Shown: positions 42,520 to 51,430, numbered from the stretch's first letter. The stretch: 64,000 bases of DNA from Streptomyces sp. NBC_00306 (GCF_036169555.1 NZ_CP108032.1:6076001-6140000), one strand, 5' to 3'. A program made the numbers and translations. Notes: a model not told the origin generated them from the sequence alone.

Positions 42520-43001
42520 GGGGACCTCCCGGGTGGTGCCTGCCGACGTCACGTGCGTCGCTGCTTCCGCTAGTCGAGTGTGGCCTGCCCGGGTGCAGCC
42601 TGCCACAACCTTGCCGAGTTGCCCGGCGTGTCGGGCACAGGCCCTGGATCGCCGTTATGGCACGGTTACCTGTTCGGCACTCAGCGTGACCGACGGTCAC
42701 TCTGTGTGCAGGTTCCCGTGCGGTACCGCGGCGCCGCCGGATCGAGCGCCAGATTCGGCCCCCTACCTGGGGTCCTGACATCCACAAGGGACGCCGGGCC
42801 CAGGGCTCGCCACAGTACTCCATTCGGGCCATGTGGGTGGACTGCCGCGCCGCCGAACTTCTGCCTGCGTACGGCAGTTCGGGGCCGGGACATGGGTGAC
42901 GGGTGTCGTGATTCACAGAATCTTCCCAAAGGGAACTATTCACTTCGCTCGTTTGTCCTTCATTGGTACAGACGTGACAGAAGGGCAAGCAGGGACTGAG
43001 G
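42520..43001. other. Divergent region between sepH and a membrane-protein gene
   Basis: 482 bp. An open frame across its right part lacks coding character. It contains the palindrome gtgaccg-a-cggtcac (42686-42700) and AT-richer sequence at about 42900-42990, probably the promoter of the rightward gene. Confidence 0.6.
42686..42700. promoter_or_regulatory. Palindrome upstream of sepH
   Basis: gtgaccg-a-cggtcac, perfect 7-bp arms with a single central base, 167 bp before the sepH start. Candidate operator; regulator unknown. Confidence 0.4.
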
Positions 43002-43841
43002 ATGCATCAGAAGCCGGACACCGGAGCACAGCGCACGGAAGAGGGAGGACAGCGACTGGACCTGAGCGTCCCGCAAGTGGCGGGCAGCGCGCTCGCGGCG
43101 ATCGCGGCGGCGGTGCTCGCCTCCCAACTCGGCGTCTACGGCACGATCATCGGGGCGGGCCTCGTCAGTGTCGTCGCCACCTGTGGCGGCTCGGTGTTCC
43201 AGCACTTCTTCCGCCGCACCGGAGAGCAGATACGCGATGTGACGGTCCAGGCGAAGCCGAAGGGCCGTCAGGTGCCGCTGCCGCCGGCCGACGACGCGAC
43301 ACAGATGCTCCGGCAGGTCCACCGGGACGAGGCCCGCGAGGAGTTCAGCGCGGCGAGCACCCACGGCACCCGCGTCCGCGGCTGGAAGCGGCCCCTCGTC
43401 GCGGCGTCCGTCGTGTTCGGGGTGGCCATGCTCGGCATCACCGGGTACGAGGTGGCCTCCGGGTCCGAACTGGGCGGCGGCAACGGCACGACCGTCGGCT
43501 CGGCCGTCCGCGGCGGGGGCAGCGGAGGCGGGGGCGGCGGACACCCCACGCCGGCCACCAGCCCGTCGCAGAGCCCCGACGAAGACCGCGATCAGCGGCG
43601 CTCTCCGGAAGGGGACACGAACTCGAGCCCCGGTGACGGCCGTTCACAGGATTCCGGGACCGGCCGGCAGGGCGACGGCGAGGACACCGAGCCCACGACC
43701 CCCGACTCGTCCCCGTCCACCGGTGACGAGGGGACGCAGAGCCCGACGCCCACGCCCACACCGACTCCCACGCCGTCCGGCTCCGCCCCGGATCCCGGTA
43801 CCGGAACCGGCACGGACGCGGGCACCGACGACGCCCGGTGA
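43002..43841 (+). CDS. Membrane protein with Pro/Thr-Ser-rich C-terminal tail, unknown function
   Basis: 279 aa. The N-terminus is basic/acidic soluble. A conserved membrane-linked part follows, with LDLSVPQVAGSALAAIAAAV and VYGTIIGAGLVSVVATCGGS (about 20-65) and FQHFFRRTGEQIRDV. A clear span lies at about 131-150 (PLVAASVVFGVAMLGITGY). The remaining about 130 residues are low-complexity Gly/Ser/Asp with a PTPTPTPTPTP stretch, likely an extracellular disordered tail. I do not recognise a family with known function. The stop codon lies inside a 30-bp tandem duplication. Confidence 0.75.
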   Translation: MHQKPDTGAQRTEEGGQRLDLSVPQVAGSALAAIAAAVLASQLGVYGTIIGAGLVSVVATCGGSVFQHFFRRTGEQIRDVTVQAKPKGRQVPLPPADDATQMLRQVHRDEAREEFSAASTHGTRVRGWKRPLVAASVVFGVAMLGITGYEVASGSELGGGNGTTVGSAVRGGGSGGGGGGHPTPATSPSQSPDEDRDQRRSPEGDTNSSPGDGRSQDSGTGRQGDGEDTEPTTPDSSPSTGDEGTQSPTPTPTPTPTPSGSAPDPGTGTGTDAGTDDAR

Positions 43842-43889
43842 GCGGACCGCGGCGACGGTGACGCCCGGTGAACGGACCGCGGCGACGAC
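43830..43889 (+). repeat. 30-bp tandem duplication across a stop codon
   Basis: gacgcccggtgagcggaccg... (43830-43859) is repeated directly at 43860-43889 with about three differences. The unit contains the last codons and TGA of the membrane-protein gene, so the gene end is present twice. Confidence 0.85.
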
Positions 43890-43903
43890 GATGCCGGGGG
43901 CGG

Positions 43904-45226
43904 TCAGTCGCCCAGGACCCGCCGCAGATAGTCGTTCCCGAACCGCCGCTCCGGGTCCAGCCGATCGCGCAATGCCGTGAACTCGCCGAAGCGCGGGTAC
44001 ACCCCGGCGAAGTACTCCGCGTCGCGGGTGTTCACCTTGCCCCAGTGCGGCCGTCCGCCGTGCGCGGTCATGATCCGCTCGACCGCGGTGAAGTACGACT
44101 GGTACGGCGTCCCCCGGTACATGTGCACCGCGATGTAGGCGCTCTCCCGGCCCGAGGCGGTGGACAGCGTGATGTCGTCGGCCGGAGCCGTGCGGACCTC
44201 CACCGGGAAGCTGACCCTGAGCGGGGAGCGCTCGATCATCGCCTTCACCTCGCGCAGCGCCGCGACCGCGGTCTCGCGCGGGAGCGCGTACTCCATCTCC
44301 ACGAAGCGCACCCGGCGCGGCGAGGTGAAGACCTTGTACGGGATGTCGGTGTAGGTGCGGGCGGACAGGGCCCGGCTGGAGACCTTGGCGATCGCGGGGA
44401 TGGTCGCCGGCACGGCCCGGCCCACCGAATTGACCACCTGGAACAGCCCGTTGGAGAGCAGTTCGTCCTCGATCCAGCCGCTGACCGTGCCGGGAGGGGC
44501 CGCCGGGCCCATGCTGCGGTTGTTGCGCTTGGTGTTGCAGTTGCCGGTGTGCGGGAACCAGTAGAACTCGAAGTGCTCGTTCTCCGCGTGCAGCGCGTCG
44601 AACTCCGCGGTGACCTTGTCGAAGGTCATCGGTTCCTCGCGCGCCGTCAGCAGAAAGATCGGCTCCACGGCGAAGGTGATCGCGGTGATCACGCCAAGTG
44701 CGCCGAGACCGACCCGGGCCGCCGCGAAGACCTCCGGACGCTCCTTCTCCGAGCACGTCAGCAACGAGCCGTCGGCCGTCACCAATTCGAGGCCCCTGAT
44801 CTGGGCGGCGATCGAGGCGGACTCGCGGCCCGTGCCGTGGGTACCGGTGCTGGTCGCGCCCGCCACCGTCTGCTCCATGATGTCGCCCATGTTCGTGAGC
44901 GACAGGCCCTCGCGGGCCAGGGCCGCGTTCAGCCGCTTCAGCGGGGTGCCCGACTCGACCGTCACGGTCATCGCCGTGCGGTCGATGTGCCGGATGCCCG
45001 TGAGCAGGTCGGGCCGTATGAGCAGTCCGTCGGTGGCGGCGACCGCCGTGAAGGAGTGGCCGGCACCCGCCGTCTTCACCCGCAGACCGGCCTCGGCCGC
45101 CTGCCGTACGACGTCGGCGACCTCCTCGGCCGATGCGGGGGAGGCCTCCCTGGCCGGACGAGCGGAGACGTTCCCGGCCCAGTTGCGCCACGTGCGGCTC
45201 GTGCTCGTCGTGCTGATCGTGCTCAT
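43904..45226 (-). CDS. FAD-linked sugar-lactone oxidase (D-arabinono-1,4-lactone oxidase family)
   Basis: 440 aa, ATG 45226. The FAD-binding PCMH-type domain begins NWAGNVSARPAREASPASAE and has VKTAGAGHSFTAVAATDG, whose His usually binds FAD covalently. It also has TSTGTHGTGRESASIA and an ALO C-terminal domain ending with RPHWGKVNTRDAEYF, YPRFGEF and LDPERRFGNDYLRRVLGD. It oxidises aldonolactones or related polyols at the expense of O2 or another acceptor. Physiological substrate in streptomycetes not settled; the related alditol oxidases are an alternative. The ATG overlaps the expected end of the MFS gene (ATGA), so the two probably form an operon. Confidence 0.9.
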   Translation of the reverse strand: MSTISTTSTSRTWRNWAGNVSARPAREASPASAEEVADVVRQAAEAGLRVKTAGAGHSFTAVAATDGLLIRPDLLTGIRHIDRTAMTVTVESGTPLKRLNAALAREGLSLTNMGDIMEQTVAGATSTGTHGTGRESASIAAQIRGLELVTADGSLLTCSEKERPEVFAAARVGLGALGVITAITFAVEPIFLLTAREEPMTFDKVTAEFDALHAENEHFEFYWFPHTGNCNTKRNNRSMGPAAPPGTVSGWIEDELLSNGLFQVVNSVGRAVPATIPAIAKVSSRALSARTYTDIPYKVFTSPRRVRFVEMEYALPRETAVAALREVKAMIERSPLRVSFPVEVRTAPADDITLSTASGRESAYIAVHMYRGTPYQSYFTAVERIMTAHGGRPHWGKVNTRDAEYFAGVYPRFGEFTALRDRLDPERRFGNDYLRRVLGD

Positions 45227-46430
45227 CGGCCCGCCCCTCCCGCGTCGGCACCGGCCTGTTCAGCCGGCGATACCCCAGGAACGCCACCACGGCCGCGACC
45301 GCTCCCGCGACAGCGGGCACCGCGTACCCCGCGTCCGCTCCGGCGGCATCGACCGTCCAGCCGGCGGCCGAGGAGCCGAGCGCCACTCCGACCGCGAGGC
45401 CGGTGCTGATCCAGGTCATGCCTTCGGTCAGTTTGGTGCGCGGTACGTGCGCTTCGACGAGAGCCATAGTGGTCACCATCGTCGGTGCGATGGACAGGCC
45501 CGCGACAAAGAGCGCCACGGCCAGGAACGTGAGGCTCCCGGCCAGTTGGAGGGGGATCATACTCACGGCCATCGCACAGACTCCCACCAGCCACCTCCGG
45601 CCGGCCGGACCCTTCAGGTGCAGCAGTCCGAAGACGAGGCCCGCGACGCAGGAGCCGAGCGCGTAGACCGCCAGCACCACACTGGCCGCGGCCTTGTGCC
45701 CCTGCTCCTCGGCGAACGCCACGGTGACCACGTCGACCGCCCCGAAGATCGCGCCCGTGGCCACGAAGGTGAGCACCAGGACCTGAAGTCCGCCGGAGCG
45801 CATGGCCGAGGCCCGGGTGTGCTGCTCGCGCGGATGCGGCACCGGCTCGGTGGAGCGCTGAGCGGTCAGCCAGAAGACGCCGATGAGCAGCAGAACGGCG
45901 GCCAGCAGCGGTCCCGCCTCGGGGAACCACGCCGTGGACAGACCGATGGCGATGATCGGACCGAGGACGAAGCACGCCTCGTCGACGATCGACTCCCATG
46001 CGTACGCGGTGTGCAGCTCGCGCGGCGACCCTCGGTAGATCGCGGCCCACCGGGCGCGGACCATCGAGCCCACGCTCGGCACGCACCCGGCAGCGGCGGA
46101 GAAGACGAACAGCGTCCAGTCGGGCGCACCCTGCTGCGCGCAGACCAGCAGGCCCGCCACCGCGGCCACCGACGCGAGGGTGGCCGGACGCAGCACCCTG
46201 GCCTGGCCGTGCCGGTCGACCAGCCGGGAGATCTGCGGTCCCATCACCGCGGCCGACATCGCCAGCGTCGCCGAGAGCGCGCCGGCCAGCCCGTAACGGC
46301 CGGTGAGCTGGGAAATCATGGTCACGACGCCGATGCCCATCATCGACAGCGGCATTCGGCCGAAGAACCCCGCGAAGGAGAAACCCTTGCTGCCGGGGGC
46401 GGCGAAGATGGCGCGGTAGGGACTCGGCAA
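45223..46430 (-). CDS. MFS transporter (frame not closed as sequenced; probable single-base indel near 3' end)
   Basis: Major facilitator with about 12 spans in roughly 390 residues, starting at TTG 46430 behind CGGAG. Recognisable: [24 protein letters not shown] (start), [13 protein letters not shown] (loop 2-3 A-motif variant) and [17 protein letters not shown]. After residue about 395 the frame should stop at the ATGA overlap with the oxidase gene. As written it misses that stop and stays open to 43644, running through the whole oxidase gene in another frame (928 codons). One extra G in the G-rich run at 45228-45240 would restore a 402-aa protein ending on TGA 45223-45225. The end given is this inferred one. 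Substrate unknown. Confidence 0.75.
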
Positions 46431-46554
46431 CGGGGGGCTCCGTAAGGCGTATCAGTGACGTTGACAGATTACGTCCGTCGGCGGGGGCCGCGCACCGCCG
46501 TTTCCGGTTCACCGGCGTGGGGTGGGTCCCCGCCGGACGGCGCGGGGGTGGTGG

Positions 46555-46560
46555 CAGGAT
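46555..46560 (+). promoter_or_regulatory. -10 box, leaderless promoter of ferrochelatase gene
   Basis: CAGGAT, exactly 7 nt before ATG 46568. Confidence 0.4.
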
Positions 46561-46567
46561 CGTTTTC

Positions 46568-47695
46568 ATGTCCGACGATCGCGATCCCACCCCCTGTGAC
46601 GCCCTGCTGCTGCTCTCCTTCGGCGGCCCCGAGGGCCCGGACGATGTCGTTCCGTTCCTGGAGAACGTGACGCGCGGCCGCGGTATCCCCACGGAGCGGC
46701 TCAAGGAGGTGGGGCAGCACTACTTCCTGTTCGGCGGCGTCAGCCCCATCAACGACCAGAACCGTGCCCTGCTGGGCGCCCTGCGCAAGGACTTCGCGGA
46801 CCACGGACTGGATCTCCCGGTGTACTGGGGCAACCGCAACTGGGCGCCGTATCTGACCGACACGCTCCGCGAGATGACCCGCGACGGCCACCGCCGCATC
46901 GCGGTCCTCGCCACCAGCGCCTACGCCTCGTACTCGGGCTGCCGCCAGTACCGCGAGAACCTCGCGGACGCGCTCGCCACCCTGGAGGCGGAGGGGCTGG
47001 AGCTTCCGCGCGTCGACAAGCTTCGGCACTACTTCAACCACCCCGGCTTCGTCGGCCCCATGACCGAGGGGGTGCTGCGCGCCCTCGCGGACCTCCCCGC
47101 AGACGTACGCGAAGGAGCGCACCTCGCCTTCACCACCCACTCGATCCCGACCGCCGCGGCCGACACCTCGGGCCCCGTCGCGGACCACGGGGCCGGTGGC
47201 GCCTACGTACGCCAGCACCTGGACGTGGCCCGGCAGATCGCCGACGCCGTGCGCGCGGAGACCGGCACCGAGCACCCCTGGGAGCTCGTCTACCAGTCCC
47301 GCAGCGGCGCCCCGCACATCCCGTGGCTGGAGCCGGACATCTGCGACCACCTGGAGGAGCTGCACGGCTCCGGCGTGCCGGCGGTGGTGATGGTGCCGAT
47401 CGGCTTCGTCTCCGACCACATGGAGGTCCTGTACGACCTCGACACCGAGGCCACCGCCAAGGCGGCCGAGCTGGGGCTGCCCGTACGCCGCTCGGCGACC
47501 GTGGGCGCCGACCCGCGCTTCGCCGAAGCCGTCCGCGACCTGGTGCTGGAGCGCGCCGCCACCGAGCGCGGTGTGCCCGCCGAGCGCTGCGCGCTGGGCG
47601 CCCTCGGCCCCTCCCACGACCTCTGCCCCATCGGCTGCTGCCCGGCCCGGGCCCCTCGCCCCGCGGCCGCCGGCGCCGACAGCCCGTACGCATGA
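46568..47695 (+). CDS. hemH: Ferrochelatase (coproporphyrin ferrochelatase, CpfC/HemH)
   Basis: 375 aa. Inserts Fe2+ into the porphyrin; in actinobacteria the substrate is coproporphyrin III of the coproheme pathway. The metal-binding His is in FTTHSIPTA and the Glu in [13 protein letters not shown]. The porphyrin cleft begins [17 protein letters not shown], with [13 protein letters not shown] next. The C-terminus carries four Cys (ERCALG, then DLCPIGCCP), the pattern of the [2Fe-2S] cluster found in actinobacterial ferrochelatases. Start ATG 46568, 7 nt after CAGGAT and without a ribosome site, hence probably leaderless. The next gene follows after 22 bp. Confidence 0.94.
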   Translation: MSDDRDPTPCDALLLLSFGGPEGPDDVVPFLENVTRGRGIPTERLKEVGQHYFLFGGVSPINDQNRALLGALRKDFADHGLDLPVYWGNRNWAPYLTDTLREMTRDGHRRIAVLATSAYASYSGCRQYRENLADALATLEAEGLELPRVDKLRHYFNHPGFVGPMTEGVLRALADLPADVREGAHLAFTTHSIPTAAADTSGPVADHGAGGAYVRQHLDVARQIADAVRAETGTEHPWELVYQSRSGAPHIPWLEPDICDHLEELHGSGVPAVVMVPIGFVSDHMEVLYDLDTEATAKAAELGLPVRRSATVGADPRFAEAVRDLVLERAATERGVPAERCALGALGPSHDLCPIGCCPARAPRPAAAGADSPYA

Positions 47696-47717
47696 TCCGT
47701 ACGCCCAAGGAGTCGCC

Positions 47718-48518
47718 GTGACCGACCCTCTCCTGTCCGAACTGCTCGACATCGCCCTGGAGGCCGCCCGACGGGCGGGGGAGCTGCTGCGGGACGGCCG
47801 CCCCGCCGACCTCGGTGTCGCCGCCACCAAGTCCAGTCCCATCGATGTCGTCACCGAGATGGACATCGCCGCCGAGAAGCTGATCACCGGATTCCTGGCC
47901 GAGCGCCGTCCCGACGACGGAGTACTCGGCGAGGAGGGCGCGTCCAGCGCCGGCACCAGCGGCATCCGCTGGGTCGTGGACCCGCTCGACGGCACGGTGA
48001 ACTATCTGTACGGCCTGCCGACCTGGGCCGTCTCCATCGCCGCCGAGCGCGACGGCGAGACGCTCGTCGGTGTCGTCGAGGCTCCCATGCGCCGCGAGAC
48101 CTACCGTGCGGTCACCGGCGGCGGCGCGTACGCCGGTGACCGGCCGCTGCGGTGCCGGCCCGCGCCTCCGCTGGCGGAGGCGCTCGTCTCCACCGGCTTC
48201 AACTACGTGGCGACCGTGCGCAGCCACCAGGCGGACGTCGCCCAGCGGCTGATCCCGCGGCTGCGCGACATCCGCCGCAGCGGTTCGGCGGCCGTGGACC
48301 TCTGCGATGTCGCGGCGGGCCGCCTCGACGGGTACTACGAGCGCGGGCTGAGCCCCTGGGACCTGGCGGCCGGTGACCTCATCGCCCGCGAGGCGGGCGC
48401 GCTGACCGGCGGGCGCCCCGGGGAGCGGCCGTCCTACGACCTCACGCTGGCGGCGAGCCCGGGCGTCTTCGAGCCGCTCCAGGGGCTGCTGGAGGAGTTC
48501 GGGGCCTGGCACGACTGA
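47718..48518 (+). CDS. Inositol monophosphatase family protein
   Basis: 266 aa, GTG 47718 with AAGGAG upstream. Mg2+-dependent phosphatase: SSPIDVVTEMDIAAEKLI, the metal Glu in VLGEEGASS, the signature WVVDPLDGTVNYLYGLPTW, and the C-terminal GLSPWDLAAGDLIAREAGA. It may act on inositol phosphates (for mycothiol or phosphoinositide supply), or on histidinol phosphate or other substrates, since the family is versatile. It follows hemH by 22 bp in the same direction and ends at a strong hairpin. In Mycobacterium the corresponding suhB gene also lies near dut and ceoBC, supporting orthology. Confidence 0.9.
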   Translation: MTDPLLSELLDIALEAARRAGELLRDGRPADLGVAATKSSPIDVVTEMDIAAEKLITGFLAERRPDDGVLGEEGASSAGTSGIRWVVDPLDGTVNYLYGLPTWAVSIAAERDGETLVGVVEAPMRRETYRAVTGGGAYAGDRPLRCRPAPPLAEALVSTGFNYVATVRSHQADVAQRLIPRLRDIRRSGSAAVDLCDVAAGRLDGYYERGLSPWDLAAGDLIAREAGALTGGRPGERPSYDLTLAASPGVFEPLQGLLEEFGAWHD

Positions 48519-48566
48519 CGCCTCGCCGCGCGCACGGAACTCCGAGCACGCGGCGGAACCCGCACA

Positions 48567-48609
48567 CACAGGGGCCCCGACGCCGTCCCGCGGCGTCGGG
48601 GCCCCTGTG
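48567..48609. terminator. Strong bidirectional terminator between IMPase gene and small gene
   Basis: Perfect 19-bp arms (cacaggggccccgacgccg / cggcgtcggggcccctgtg) with a 5-nt loop, between convergent genes. Confidence 0.9.
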
Positions 48610-48621
48610 CGTGGTCCGGCG

Positions 48622-48807
48622 TCAGGCTGCGCCGACCCGCTGCTCCTCGTCGACGTGGACACCGTGCTCGGCGGCCAGGCGGTGCAGATCGTCCAGCTCC
48701 GCCTGCTCGACATCCGCCAGGAAGTCGTCGCCCGTCTCACGCGCCAGTGTCAGGTCGGTCTCCGCGGCCTTTATGCGCTGAAGCAGTCCTGCGGTGAATG
48801 CGTCCAT
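48622..48807 (-). CDS. Small acidic helical protein, unknown function
   Basis: 61 aa, ATG 48807 with GAGGGGGCG upstream. The sequence is mostly helix-forming (FTAGLLQRIKAAETDLTLAR, then DFLADVEQAELDDLHRLA), acidic, soluble, without cysteines. The frame has normal GC3 bias and a strong terminator just after the stop, so it is a real gene. No family with known function recognised; similar short proteins occur next to cutR in other streptomycetes as far as I recall. Confidence 0.75.
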   Translation of the reverse strand: MDAFTAGLLQRIKAAETDLTLARETGDDFLADVEQAELDDLHRLAAEHGVHVDEEQRVGAA

Positions 48808-49139
48808 GTGCGCCCCCTCGTCGTGGGTCGGTGGCACGGGGGTGTGCCTTCGGGGTCCCCCTGCCGCAGCAGGGGTGGGGTGATCAACCCTGGAACAAGT
48901 CGTGGCGTGCCACATACAGGGCGTGATCGCGGGTGTTTAGTCGTCCTCCCCAGCGCTTCCCTCAGAGAAACCTCAACTGGCCCAGGAATCCGCCCCTTTC
49001 CGGAAGACCCTGGTCCGCCGGGGCCGGCCCTCCTCGCCTTACAGCCGGTTTACGCGCGTAACGGGCAGGATGGAGACACACAGACAGTGCACAACCAGCC
49101 CTGATCATGGGTGACGGGCCCCGGAGGAAGGAACGCGAC
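48808..49139. other. Divergent intergenic region before cutR
   Basis: 332 bp with promoters for the small gene and cutRS. A 7-bp-arm hairpin cccctgc/gcagggg lies at 48858-48875. No other structure recognised. Confidence 0.5.
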
Positions 49140-49793
49140 GTGCGCGTACTCGTCGTCGAGGACGAGCAGCTGCTCGCCGATGCGGTGGCCACCGGACTGC
49201 GCCGGGAGGCCATGGCCGTCGACGTCGTGTACGACGGCTCGGCGGCCCTGGAACGGATCGGTGTCAACGACTACGACGTGGTCGTCCTGGACCGCGACCT
49301 CCCCCTCGTCCACGGCGACGACGTCTGCCGGAAGATCGTCGAGCTGGGCATGCCGACCCGCGTGCTGATGCTGACGGCCTCCGGCGACGTCAGCGACCGG
49401 GTCGAGGGCCTGGAGCTCGGCGCCGACGACTATCTGCCGAAGCCGTTCGCCTTCACCGAGCTCACCGCCCGGGTGCGCGCGCTCGGCCGGCGTACGACGG
49501 TGCCGCTGCCGCCGGTCCTGGAGCGCGCCGGGATCAAGCTGGATCCCAACCGCCGGGAGATCTTCCGCGACGGCAGGGAGATCCAGCTCGCCCCCAAGGA
49601 GTTCGCGGTCCTGGAGGTCCTCATGCGCAGCGAGGGCGCGGTCGTCTCGGCCGAGCAGCTGCTGGAGAAGGCCTGGGACGAGAACACCGACCCGTTCACC
49701 AACGTCGTGCGCGTGACCGTCATGACGCTGCGCCGCAAGCTCGGCGAACCGGCCGTGATCGTCACCGTGCCCGGCTCCGGATACCGGATCTGA
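49140..49793 (+). CDS. cutR: Response regulator CutR (OmpR family)
   Basis: 217 aa, GTG 49140 with GGAGGAAG about 10 nt upstream; an ATG 33 bp earlier in frame lacks such a site. Receiver domain MRVLVVEDEQLLADAVATG, phospho-acceptor Asp51 in VVVLDRDLPLVHGDD, Lys in YLPKPFAF. The C-terminal winged helix (about 125-215) has IQLAPKEFAVLEVLMRSEGA and TLRRKLGEPAVIVTVPGSGY. It matches CutR of the S. lividans/S. coelicolor CutRS system, in which disruption raises antibiotic (actinorhodin) production. It is followed 4 bp later by the kinase. Confidence 0.92.
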   Translation: MRVLVVEDEQLLADAVATGLRREAMAVDVVYDGSAALERIGVNDYDVVVLDRDLPLVHGDDVCRKIVELGMPTRVLMLTASGDVSDRVEGLELGADDYLPKPFAFTELTARVRALGRRTTVPLPPVLERAGIKLDPNRREIFRDGREIQLAPKEFAVLEVLMRSEGAVVSAEQLLEKAWDENTDPFTNVVRVTVMTLRRKLGEPAVIVTVPGSGYRI

Positions 49794-49797
49794 CCCC

Positions 49798-51036
49798 GTG
49801 ACCGCCGCTCCGGCGCCGCCCACGGCGCCCCCGAAGCCGACCTGGGACCCGCGCGACCCGGTACGCCCCCTGCTCCGCCCGACGATCCGGATACGGCTCA
49901 CGCTGCTGTACGGCGGGATGTTCCTGATCGCGGGCATCCTGCTGCTGTCGATCATCTACCTGCTGACCGCGCAGGCCCTGCACGCCGGTAACGGTGTGCC
50001 GATCAAGCTGCTGCCCGACAGCAGGGTGCAGCTGACCGACAACAGCTGTGCGGGCCTGACCTCGGACCTCTCCGCCGACGAGGCGAACGCCGCGCTGCGG
50101 GCCTGCGTCTCGCACCAGCGCGAGATCGCCCTGGACAACCTGCTGCGCCGCTCGCTCTTCGCGCTGCTCGGCCTCAGCATCATCGCCTTCGCCTTCGGCT
50201 ACGCGATGGCGGGCCGCGTCCTGTCGCCGCTCGGCCGGATCACCCGCACTGCCCGCCAGGTCGCCGGCTCGGACCTCTCGCGCCGTATCGAGCTCGACGG
50301 GCCCGACGACGAGCTGAAGGAGCTGTCCGACACCTTCGACGAGATGCTGGACCGCCTGGAGCGGGCCTTCACCGCCCAGCAGCGCTTCGTCGCGAACGCC
50401 TCGCACGAGCTGCGGACCCCCCTCGCCATCAACCGCACGCTGCTGGAGGTCCACCTCTCCGACCCCGGGGCACCCGTCGAGCTCCAGCAGCTCGGCAAGA
50501 CCCTGCTGGCCACGAACGAGCGCAGCGAACAGCTGGTCGAGGGTCTGCTGCTGCTCGCCCGCAGCGACAACCAGGTCATCGAACGCAAGCCGGTGGACCT
50601 GGCGGAGGTCGCCACCCGGGCGGTCGACCAGACACGGGGTGAGGCCGAGGCCAAGGGGGTGGAGATCCGCGGCGAGCGCGGGCCCGCCACCGTGCAGGGC
50701 AACGGCGTCCTGCTGGAGCGGATCGCGCTGAACCTCGTACAGAACGCCGTGCGCTACAACGTGCCGGACGACGGCTGGGTGGAGGTCACCACGGAGACGG
50801 ACGGCGGCCAGGCGGTCCTGGTGGTCTCGAACACCGGACCGGTGGTTCCCGCGTACGAGATCGACAACCTCTTCGAGCCGTTCAGAAGGCTGCGGCAGGA
50901 GCGCACGGGCAGCGACAAGGGGGTGGGCCTGGGGCTCTCGATCGCCCGCTCGGTGGCCAGGGCTCACGGAGGCCGTATCATCGCGGAGCCTCGCGAGGGC
51001 GGAGGCCTCGTGATGCGAGTCACCCTGCCCGTCTGA
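49798..51036 (+). CDS. cutS: Sensor histidine kinase CutS
   Basis: 412 aa, GTG 49798. TM1 at about 33-55 (LLYGGMFLIAGILLLSIIY). A short extracellular loop of about 65 residues contains one Cys pair (NSCAGLTSD and LRACVSHQ), apt to form a disulfide. TM2 at about 118-140, then HAMP (AGRVLSPLGRITRTARQVAG), HisKA with His203 in FVANASHELRTPLAINR, and HATPase with NLVQNAVRYNVPDDG and GVGLGLSIARSVARAHGG. The two extracellular cysteines suggest sensing of redox or secretion conditions, which is inference. Confidence 0.92.
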   Translation: MTAAPAPPTAPPKPTWDPRDPVRPLLRPTIRIRLTLLYGGMFLIAGILLLSIIYLLTAQALHAGNGVPIKLLPDSRVQLTDNSCAGLTSDLSADEANAALRACVSHQREIALDNLLRRSLFALLGLSIIAFAFGYAMAGRVLSPLGRITRTARQVAGSDLSRRIELDGPDDELKELSDTFDEMLDRLERAFTAQQRFVANASHELRTPLAINRTLLEVHLSDPGAPVELQQLGKTLLATNERSEQLVEGLLLLARSDNQVIERKPVDLAEVATRAVDQTRGEAEAKGVEIRGERGPATVQGNGVLLERIALNLVQNAVRYNVPDDGWVEVTTETDGGQAVLVVSNTGPVVPAYEIDNLFEPFRRLRQERTGSDKGVGLGLSIARSVARAHGGRIIAEPREGGGLVMRVTLPV

Positions 51037-51430
51037 GACAGTGGTCGGCACCTGCGCACTTGGTTCGCTTTACGCGGAATTTTCGGGACCTGTTCCGAAG
51101 TTGAGGGTGTGGGATCGATCACAGATATGAATTTCAGGCCATCTACTCTCCGTGATCAAGACTCTTGCCGGAAAGCCGGGAAAAGTCCGGGTTTCCGGGG
51201 GTCCGGATCACGGGAAGTACACGGGGTGGCGCTGTGAAGTGCGGCATTCGGACCGTGTACGGTCCCCTTCGCCACTCAACGGATCACCTCTCGAGGGATC
51301 CGGTTGGGTGTCGATTGAGTAACAGACCTTGATGTGAGGCAAAATCTCCGCCTCAGGTCGGGCACAAGTCCGGCCTCTCACGCGTTACGTGCGCTGGAGA
51401 CACCGCAACCACCCAGAGGGGGAGAGCGAC
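51037..51430. other. Intergenic region between cutS and DUF4193 gene, with inverted repeats
   Basis: 394 bp, AT-richer than its surroundings. Inverted repeats: ccggaaa (51168-51174) / tttccgg (51192-51198), and ggaccgt-gt-acggtcc (51250-51265). No gene. It must contain the promoter of the DUF4193 gene; no confident -10 chosen. Confidence 0.55.

Noticed and set aside
42580-42999. 139-codon frame between sepH and the membrane-protein gene
   Set aside because: Covers a regulatory gap with a palindrome and AT-rich stretch; no ribosome site, and codon positions lack GC3 bias.
43730-43790. PTPTPT repeat as a microsatellite or frameshift signal
   Set aside because: A normal proline/threonine linker of an exported tail; the frame continues unbroken.
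43644-45222. C-terminal 525-residue extension of the MFS protein
   Set aside because: It is an alternative frame of the oxidase gene, with low-complexity Arg/Gly sequence and no domain; treated as a frame error and reported as a finding instead.
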